Under the pieces are notes generated by a model. That model did no database searches. It had not been told where the DNA came from and saw only the letters and a list, made by a program, of their open reading frames with translations. 64,000 nt of DNA from Trebouxia sp. TZW2008 (taxonomy: Eukaryota > Chlorophyta > Trebouxiophyceae > Trebouxiales > Trebouxiaceae), in NCBI GenBank assembly GCA_002118135.1, contig BDIU01000351.1, forward strand, positions 1-64,000, in the 5' to 3' direction. Each line of letters opens with the position of its first letter. The first letter of the stretch is position 1. Below, piece by piece: positions 57,601 to 64,000 of this stretch. Both the position numbers and the translations under genes were made by a program.

Positions 57601-59666
57601 TCCCCTTGTCTTTCTAGGGAGGTATGAGGACTTGCAAGCAAGATGAGGACCTCACCGCCCTCCATGCTCAATACAAATGGTCTAGGATAGCACAGGATCA
57701 GACTGGTTGGAGACAGTTGCTTACTCCAGTACATACCTAGCTGGGCCTGCTGAGCCTGTCTAGCACACGTCTAGCATGATGAAATGAATGAAAATGAAGC
57801 CAGATACGGTGGACAGTAGGCACTGATCAGAGCTTGTAGGGATATAGGTGATGGCAATCAGGCTAGCTTGCGTGAACTTGATGTGACCAGTGTCAGAGAC
57901 CATTGATGTGCAATACTCACTTTTGCTTCTCTTGCTAGAGAAACAAATGTGACTTCTCTTTTTAACGCCACTCACTGTAAGGACAACGCAATCAGAAACA
58001 AATAACTGCACTCTGGCTGTCATGATACCCGTGCATACAGACAATCTGATGTAAGGACAATTTTCTTGGAGACCAAAGCAGTCAATGTACAAAAAGTCAC
58101 TGTATGAAAACTTGCAAGCAAGAGACAGTGGAAAGTGGGCACTGACCAGAGCTAGTAGAGATGTAGGTGATGGCAATAAGGGCTGGCTTGCATGGACTGT
58201 CACCAAACGCCGAAAATCTTCCAGGTCGACATCCCCTTCTGCATCCTCTTCAATGATCTCAACTTTCACCTGATGACATTTGCTTGCCTATGACATCAAC
58301 AATCACAATCGTTACATTTGAAAGCAGCAATCCCGGCTGCCTCTTTAGACAGGGGCTTTCGCTAAGACGCCTCACGGCGTAGACTTTTCTTCTCTTTTTA
58401 ACAGTCATAAAGGTACATGCTTTGTATTGAAACGCTGCCTTGAGTCACGATCTTGAAGTGAGTGCACAATGAGGTCACAGGCATGAACATTGATCTGCAG
58501 CTGAATGACATTTGAGGCAAAACGTACGGCACAGGCTCTGTATCGAATCCCTGCCTCTGAGAATCATGAAGTCACAATGAATGCACAATGAGGTCACAGG
58601 CATTTGATGATGACCTGCAGCTGAATGACATGCAAGCCACCCAAAAACGCAGCCTAGTCAAAAACATGTCAGATTAGGAGAGGCTGAAGGAATGTAGCAA
58701 TGCAAACCAGCATTGCATGCATACTAGTGTACATGTATACTAGTGTATTTCTAGTTTGTTGAGATGAGTCCAACCTGCAAAAATGCTAGGAAGTTGGAAC
58801 CGTATTCAGAAATGGAAGTCAAGATCCTATCTCCTGGCTTTAGATTTAATCCTCCAAAGACCTGCACTGCGCATGAGGTTTGCTGTGCTAGACTTGAGCT
58901 ACTGTTTGCCCTCCTGTTGGCACATGTTTCATCCCTCAAAGTGCACGGTTGTTGACTAGTCAGCAAAATATGCGATGGTTAAGCAACACAAATGCCATTT
59001 ATGCTACAGCTGCAACATGCTGTAGCAAACAAGTGTCTCAGATGCTAGGGAGGACTTGCTGCTGATCAGCTGTAATCGAGTGCCAACATCAAGTGCCAAC
59101 ATTCAGCATCAATGTTGAGACTCATTTGATGGGCACTCCACATGCAGCCAGAGCTAATGTGCCAAAGCTCAATGCGGTGAGCTTGATTTCCTATAGTAAT
59201 AGCGGACCTGAAACCATGCAGTTGTAGAGCTTGTGACAATGGCAATCTGATCTGGGTGGCAGTTGATGAGCTTTGCCAGCGCAACGTAAGGTCTTGCAGC
59301 AGCTTCTGATTGCTCTGCCAGTGCCTCATAGCTACGGTCGTCAAAAGGAGTCAGGCAGAAGCAGACCAGCATTCCGTTGCCAGCTGCTTCCGTGGAAGGC
59401 GTGCACAAGTTTTGGGGTTGCAAGAGCTCTCTCACCCTCCGATCCGTCCTTCAAGAGCGATGAAGTCGTGCTGGGCCTGAAGGACCTGTTGTGTCGGCAG
59501 GGCGCTGCCTGCACAGAAAGCGTCTCATCGTGCGCAGATCAGCCTATAAAGCAGGCTTGCGGTCAGCACAGGACCTCATTCTCGTCGCACCTGCGTTATT
59601 GAAGTGTAGTCTAGTTTCGGCAGCCGGTGTCTCACTGCGAACGTGCGCCCAATCAGGCGCAGACAT
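54659..59666 (-). CDS. Class V PLP aminotransferase (cysteine desulfurase/epimerase-like), frame breaks
   Basis: ATG at 59666 ([20 protein letters not shown]; an in-frame ATG at 59780 would add an Arg-rich leader). Clean exons: 59591-59666 (LHFNNAG), 59436-59508, 59208-59331 ([20 protein letters not shown]), 58775-58861 ([20 protein letters not shown]). Then [50 protein letters not shown] and [19 protein letters not shown] (PLP lysine), [36 protein letters not shown], and the C-terminal [21 protein letters not shown] ending at 54659. The fold is that of class V enzymes acting on cysteine-like or epimerase substrates; the exact reaction is not fixed. Two junctions (near 58185 and 56143) are out of frame by one base, so this may be a recent pseudogene, a wrong assembly or an unusual splice. 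Confidence 0.75.
55230..55640. repeat. Tandem intron repeat in the aminotransferase gene
   Basis: Units with CATCAGAAAGCAGCCGCAAG, GAAACCTGTCAAC/GAATCCTGTCAAT, TGATCTGCTTGAATTTGAAG and GCTTGTGACAAAA recur four times at about 110-120-bp spacing, the ends decayed. The block GACTGAAGCTG-TRCTCACCAG-type donor context of the VSFSL exon is included. Confidence 0.75.
56262..56345 (+). repeat. Short dispersed repeat, family with GTAATTTTACATGCTT, copy 2
   Basis: A GA run is followed by GTAATTTTACATGCTTCAGC, then ACAACAAGTCTAATCGCATG. It matches the copy at 8524-8630 and lies in an aminotransferase intron. Confidence 0.5.
56435..56515 (-). pseudogene. Decayed duplicate of the aminotransferase exon ([15 protein letters not shown])
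   Basis: It translates as [17 protein letters not shown], matching [17 protein letters not shown] of the exon at about 56170-56225. The copy lacks the following TEYELDP and lies upstream in transcription, in an intron. A related duplicate of the [13 protein letters not shown] exon lies at about 57075-57195. Confidence 0.7.
57075..57195 (-). pseudogene. Decayed duplicate of the DATQAVGQ exon
   Basis: CAGCGCTTGCAYGTCYACAG, then AATCTGGCCGACGGCCTGAG and GCCAATGTCAGCTGCATTG, repeat the genuine exon (about 56905-57020). The copy has internal changes that break DATQ, and it is located in the neighbouring intron. Confidence 0.7.
57620..57775 (-). repeat. SINE-like repeat, full inverted copy
   Basis: In minus-strand sense it reads GTGCTAGACAGGCTCAGCAG, GCCCAGCTAGGTATGTACTG, CTCCAACCAGTCTGATCCTG, and ends GCATGGAGGGCGGTGAGGTC. 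This is the best match to the copy at 26502-26720, and it lies in an aminotransferase intron. Confidence 0.6.
57840..58240. repeat. Two copies of the exon [15 protein letters not shown]
   Basis: The copy at about 58139-58190 ends in AGCTCTG|GTCAGTG and keeps a donor. The copy at about 57830-57890 ([13 protein letters not shown]) has ATCAGTG instead, so its donor GT is lost. The MITE at 57947-58102 lies between them. Confidence 0.7.
57947..58102. mobile_element. pogo/Tc1-like MITE, copy 4 (aminotransferase intron)
   Basis: The left end is ATGTGACTTCTCTTTTTAA and the right end AAAAAGTCACTG|TA. Inside are GTAAGGACAACG, an AACTGCACTCTGGCTGTCAT core and GATGTAAGGACAATTTTCTT. It is 156 bp and missing one clean TA, but is clearly a family member. 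Confidence 0.75.
58338..58400 (-). repeat. Short A-rich-headed repeat, copy 3 (inverted)
   Basis: On the minus strand it reads AAAAAGAGAAGAAAAGTCTA, CGCCGTGAGGCGTCTTAGCG, then TAAAGAGGCAGCC. This matches the copies at 2100 and 3289. Confidence 0.55.
58430..58640. repeat. Two-copy tandem intron repeat
   Basis: The units share CACAATGAGGTCACAGGCAT, GACCTGCAGCTGAATGACAT and a CTCTGTATYGAA-YCCTGCCT segment, at about 115-bp spacing, inside an aminotransferase intron. Confidence 0.65.
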
Positions 59667-60440
59667 GCTCAAGGCTTTTCTCGACAGGCTTTGCGCACGG
59701 TTATTCGCGACCACGCGAGGCACAGCGCAGCGGCTTGGGAAGCCCCCGCCATCTTTCTCACGAGCTCGATATCCTGTCACCTACTTAGTCATAGTTACTC
59801 ATGGCCTTAATAGAGATTACTTAGTCATGATATGCCCTCTGGCATTTCTCTGCGCGTTGCTCATCCTGCTTGCTTGCTCTTCACGATCGCCTGTCGAGAC
59901 TGGTTTGGGCTGCTTCTAGCAAATACAGTGACACGTTGTTCAGGCTGTAAGGCATCATCATGCATGTGCACTAACCAGCAAAAAGTTGAAGAAACACAAA
60001 AAGGCTGCGACCGTCAGCATAATGCATGCTATTCTCGACTTAGTAAACTAACCCTGCATTCAGCAATGCACCTTTTGCGGTCCTTGTCAAGTTGGCGGAT
60101 GCCAATGCCCGCATCGGTCATGTGTCACTGACGACGTCATGGTCGTCGTTGTGGTGGCAGTAGTAATGAGCTGCCTTTCAAGTACGGCACCATGAGATGA
60201 ATATGAGAGCAGATAGATATTGCACTGGGAATGGCGATGGTAATGACCAAGACATCCAAGCATGTGATGGGCATGCTGAATCGCATCGCTGACATGACAT
60301 ATAAACGTGCAGGCGAGCTGTTATAGCATACTGGCAGAAACGTAGTCGTGCCCAATGAAAGGCAATGTGCCCAAGAAGCGCATTGCATATAGCTAAGGTC
60401 AACTCAAAAGAAAGAGCGAAAAAATCAATGTATAAAAGCG
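59667..60440. other. Intergenic region between two minus-strand genes
   Basis: It holds the aminotransferase promoter and the 3' UTR of the gene ending at 60441. It includes a direct repeat of TACTTAGTCAT (59782-59792, 59818-59828) and a GACGACGTCATGGTCGTCG stretch near 60131. Nothing else was seen. Confidence 0.4.
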
Positions 60441-63400
60441 TCACTCATCAAAATTGATGTGCCCTCGGTTTCGTACGTTTGCTTGCATGTCATTCCAAAG
60501 AATGGGTTTGGCCCTGTTTGGCTGTTTGCTCTGTGCCTTTGGGGTTTTTTTCCTCATTACTGGTCTTGAAGAAGCACCGCTGCGGAATTGCTGCCGCTGA
60601 CTTACGATAGACTGTCCAATCCATTGTTGCTGCTGCATGGGGGACTGTGACCGCACGTTGCCTGCAGCTCTGCAACATGCCAAACATGTAAATCAGTTTT
60701 TTGAGGCATGAATGCTTGGATGCTGCTACAATAGGTGATCTCGGCGGTTGCCGGAAGGTGGCTCGTCAGTGCCATTATGGGAATCGGCTTTCAGATCACC
60801 AAATAAGTAAACATGCAAGTCGACACTGTGCATGGCAACGCTTGCTGAAGACACCCAGTGGACCAGTATGCATAAGACCACCGCCTGCAGCAGTGTTGCC
60901 TGAAAGCTCAACAGGAATGCAATGCTCTGGATAACAAGATTAAGCAGGCTCAGCCAGGAATGTCATTGTGACTTTGGTATTTTGCTGCATGCATACGGTT
61001 GCTATATAACTGTGGTCCCTGAACTGCCGAGTGCAGCACCATAGCTCTGCAGGCTGCAAATGATCCAAAAATGAGTGATTTGAGACATAGTCTTGGCTTC
61101 TTTGAAGGATACACCTGACAGCTCAGAAAGCTTCAACACAGTCTCAGCTGCCGACAGCCTCAGAGCCACTTGGCTCACAAGCTGTGGCATACACTCACTT
61201 GCAGATTTTGTCACAGGACATCAACAAGCATACACCTGATGCAGGCCATCAAACACAGCATCAGCTGGGAGTCTTACTTGTTGGTGCTGTGCAGCCATTT
61301 TGCAATGTTCTTGGGCAGGAGTGTCAGCTTGCCCAGCTTTGGGTCCTCCTTGGTCCATAATCTTAAGCGCCTCAACATGGCAACCACACCCAAAGCTGTC
61401 TTGTCCTTGAAAGCACCCATAGACGCACAAGGCCGCTTGTCACTATGGACCGCAGCTGAAGTGAAGAGGAACGGGCTTGCAGCAGCAAGGTTGGCTGACA
61501 GCGGCTGCTGCAGGAAGGCCTCTTGCTCTTCTTCATCATCTGACGCTGTACTATGCCGTCCTTGATCCCTGCACATGCATCCATTCATTCATTCATGATG
61601 GATTAGGACAGCGATATGTTTTGCAAGGCGTCGACGGTTTTGATGTTTGTAAGATGAAGCGTGCGAGAAATGACTTTGCACGAAACAAAGCATTTGCAGC
61701 TCTGTTGATGCCTGAACTGGACAGCTTGCAGCCTCAGGCGGCAACAGCAGAGGTCAGCAATGATGGTGCGGCAGCTGTGCATAGTAGTGCTCAGGAGACA
61801 GGGCAACTTCTTGGCTTGCTTAGCAGTGTGAAGCGCTACAGCAAACCTGCAGCACAACAAACAAGCAGGAGGCGCACCTGCTGACATCATAAATCAGTCA
61901 ACTGCTACTGTCAAAAAGACCCTATAGGGCGTCGTACAGATAATGTCAAGAGAGTCAATCTATGATGTTGAGATGCATCAGAGGGTCACAAATTGCTTGA
62001 AGCGTTGGCAAGGTATTTTACACAGTGTGCAGTTCTCAAATCGTTTGTACATGCAACATGATACAATGACCAGTCAGTATTGCAAAAAGCTGCTCAAAGA
62101 ATTTTTTTTTGATAGACTTTGCTCAATACGAAATAGCAGGCTGTGAAGCCCACCTGATTTTGGACTTAGGGGAGTCTTGAGCATAGCTCGGGAAGTAGAC
62201 TTGTCCTCGGTCAAACGGCTGAACCAGAATAGTGATGGCATGAGGTCCAGTAGGAGTGGCCCTGCATGTAGCAATTCATATTGATGGTAATAATAGTATG
62301 TTACACGTTCCAGCAAATGTGCTGTCAATGTGTGGCCAAAGTCCTGTCTTGCCAGGCTAGTTTGTAGCAATTGACACTAAGCTAAAGCCACTCACAAAAT
62401 AAGCAGTAATGTTGATGTCGTCACAAAATGGTATCACAGCTCACATCAACTGTGTGCACTGGTACGAAGCCACTTTCTGTAGCCCAATCTGTGGTCCGAA
62501 GGCAAATATGGCAACACGCGCAAGTCTCCTGTGTGCTGTAAGATGACTTGCTCAAGCTTCACGCAAAAGTCACAGACTGTCAGATTGGTCTACATGCCAA
62601 CTGCACAGTGCGACTTGGCTTGTACAACTGTATCTGCGTGTGCAGACTGAAGACAGGACATGATGAAGATTATCCCTGAAACAGCATGAGCACTGGCTGC
62701 CTTCAACCACAGTCACAGGACAGACACTTGACAGCGTATGAGATGCATCAGCATAGGGCAATTGCCTGTGACCCAAGCTTGCGGTAGCAAAATTGTCTAT
62801 GATGCAGTGATCAACACCCATGGCAAAAGAGTCTTACGTTTGCGACGCCCTTTTCAGGACAGTCATCATGGCCAGCACATACACTTCTGCCACCGAAGGC
62901 GGCATCTGCCGCAGATCCACAATGCAAGGCCCATCCAGCCTGCATCAACATCCAAGTTTGAGCTTCACACGGGAAAATTATATCTGGCACTGAAGGCGGC
63001 ATCTGCCGCAGGTCCACAATGCAAGGCCCATCCAGCCTGCATCAATATCAACGTTTATGCTGCAACAGGCAAAATACAATTCTGCCACTGAAGGCAGCAT
63101 CTGCTGCAGATTTCACAATGCAAGGCCCATCCAGCCTGCATCAACATCCAAGTTTAAGCTGCAACAGGCAAAAATACCTCTGCCCCTGACATTGCGTGCT
63201 GAAGCGTTGAGCGACTATCATGAAAGGGGGCACAACACCAAGGGCAACAGATTCCTCAAGGATGCTAATGGCTGCTGAGTCAAAGCAGTATTGTTTTCAG
63301 GCAACTCACACCATCACAGTACACCTCAAGACATGACCTGCGCTGTGCATAGTGATAGCTGCCATTACAAAGTGATGCCACAATAAGACAGTGCTGGACA

Positions 63401-63561
63401 ACACAGGAGTATGCAAGCACAACAGCAGACCTGAAGGGGGGCACAACACCAAGGGCAACAGCCTCCTCAAGGATGCTGATGGCTGCTGGATCAAAGGCAA
63501 TGTCCTGCCCTTGTTCGCCAAGCTCAGCCACTTGGTCTTGCCCACTGGAGATGGGATTGCT
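60441..63561 (-). CDS. Unrecognised multi-exon gene, 5' end beyond the window
   Basis: Exons with in-phase splice edges: 63561 down to about 63435 (SNPISSGQDQVAELGEQGQD, then FDPAAISILEEAVALGVVPP), about 62838-62940 (LDGPCIVDLRQMPPSVAEVY, VLAMMTVLKRASQT), about 62152-62260 (ATPTGPHAITILVQPFDRGQ, VYFPSYAQDSPKSKIR), about 61281-61580 (DKTALGVVAMLRRLRLW, LGKLTLLPKNIAKWLH), about 61110-61190 (LVSQVALRLSAAETVLKLSE) and the last, about 60441-60670 (QQQQWIGQSIVSQRQQF, ending RNRGHINFDE). The last part is basic and disordered. No family was recognised. It could be two genes: an in-frame ATG at 61588 follows an upstream stop. The array at 62880-64000 repeats its first two visible exons. Confidence 0.5.
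61654..61884 (+). CDS. Small open reading frame antisense to an intron
   Basis: A 76-codon frame starts MKRARNDFARNKAFAALLMP and ends QTSRRRTC; it is Arg/Ala-rich, uninterrupted and has no homologue that was recognised. It sits between two exons of the minus-strand gene. Its amino-acid make-up looks protein-like, but no promoter, intron or conserved motif backs it. It may be chance. Confidence 0.25.
   Translation: MKRARNDFARNKAFAALLMPELDSLQPQAATAEVSNDGAAAVHSSAQETGQLLGLLSSVKRYSKPAAQQTSRRRTC
62880..63180. repeat. Three copies of the exon encoding LDGPCIVDLRQMPPSVAE
   Basis: The genuine exon edge (about 62880-62945) is followed at about 62985-63055 and 63080-63150 by copies with GGCAGCATCTGCYGCAGRT, ACAATGCAAGGCCCATCCAG and CCTGCATCAAYATCMAMGTT. 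All include the acceptor (TTGATGCAG on the coding strand). Spacing is about 90 bp. Confidence 0.8.
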
Positions 63562-64000
63562 CTGCACACATCAATGCACATCAAAATTGGGTTCCAAACG
63601 CTTCACAAGATGTAGAGATATATTCAGCCAGTTGACCAGACCCACTGGACACCCAAACGGAGTGGTAGTCCACTTATGAAATGCAGAAGTACGCTCAGCT
63701 ACTTGATCTTGCCCACCCAAGATAGGATTGCTTTGCACATCAAGTTAGAACATGCTCACTTCGCGAGATGTAAAGGCACGATCAGCCATCTGACCTTGCC
63801 CAATGCAGATGGGGTTGCTCTGCAGATCCATTCACATCAAATTGAATGTCAGTCAATTTGTGAGTTGCAGAAGTATGCTCAGCCATCTGATCTTGCCCAC
63901 CCAAGATGGGATTGCTCTGCACAAAAAGCACATGAACATTGGATTCTAATCACTTCGTGAGAGTCACAGCCACGCTCAGCCATTTGACCTTGCTGAGTGA
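63215..64000. repeat. Copies of the exon FDPAAISILEEAVALGVVPP and of its acceptor
   Basis: A decayed exon copy at about 63215-63280 reads FDSAAISILEESVALGVVPP. To the right of the genuine exon, the acceptor edge (CAGAGCAATCCCATC on the coding strand) recurs near 63730, 63815 and 63915, joined to TGATCTTGCCCACCCAAGAT or related segments and a CTTCRYGAGATG-type spacer, to the end of the window. Confidence 0.7.

Overview
The window is nuclear DNA of an intron-rich eukaryote, most likely a green alga. The evidence is plant-type forms of SAP18, the SWR1-family ATPase PIE1 and an IAA-amino-acid hydrolase, TTTAGGG telomere-like motifs, and short GT-AG exons. The species and class cannot be fixed from the sequence; a trebouxiophyte-like alga is only a guess. 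No rRNA, intact tRNA gene, CRISPR array or prokaryotic operon was seen.

Layout, left to right: the first exon of a gene that leaves the left edge (-); SAP18 (+, 372-2510); a plant/fungal-type WD40 protein (-, 3092-10002); a zinc-type sorbitol dehydrogenase (-, 11130-14269); the DECD-box helicase UAP56 (-, 15049-18449); an unrecognised Ser/Asp- and Lys/Arg-rich protein (+, 18817-21246); a very large PIE1/SWR1 chromatin-remodelling ATPase (-, 22297-50961); a secreted or ER-type IAA-amino-acid hydrolase (+, 52464-54027); a class V PLP aminotransferase/desulfurase-like gene with apparent frame breaks (-, 54659-59666); and an unrecognised multi-exon gene (-, 60441 to beyond 63561). Several are nuclear information-processing proteins: SAP18 (histone deacetylase/exon-junction context), UAP56 (splicing and mRNA export) and PIE1 (H2A.Z deposition). 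The others are metabolic. No co-regulated cluster is implied.

The most striking feature is in the introns. In nearly every recognisable minus-strand gene, introns hold tandem, increasingly decayed copies of the neighbouring exon edge, often including its splice site. The clearest case is in the WD40 gene: three open copies of one 135-nt exon (45 codons) lie on a 185-bp period, separated by two 50-nt spacers that begin GT and end AG. Similar arrays copy the SWR1 Walker A exon, helicase exons, the UAP56 motif Ib exon and the SDH acceptor. This is what intron gain or expansion by local tandem duplication would leave behind, at unusual density.

Dispersed repeats include a pogo/Tc1-like MITE family (TA target sites, CAGTNAACTTCTC-type ends, internal GTAAGGACA motifs), a SINE-like family with a Pol III A-box resemblance, and two further short families. 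Genes were found by reading exon translations against remembered families. Exon edges quoted to the base were traced by eye; gene ends and internal exons given as approximate should be treated so.
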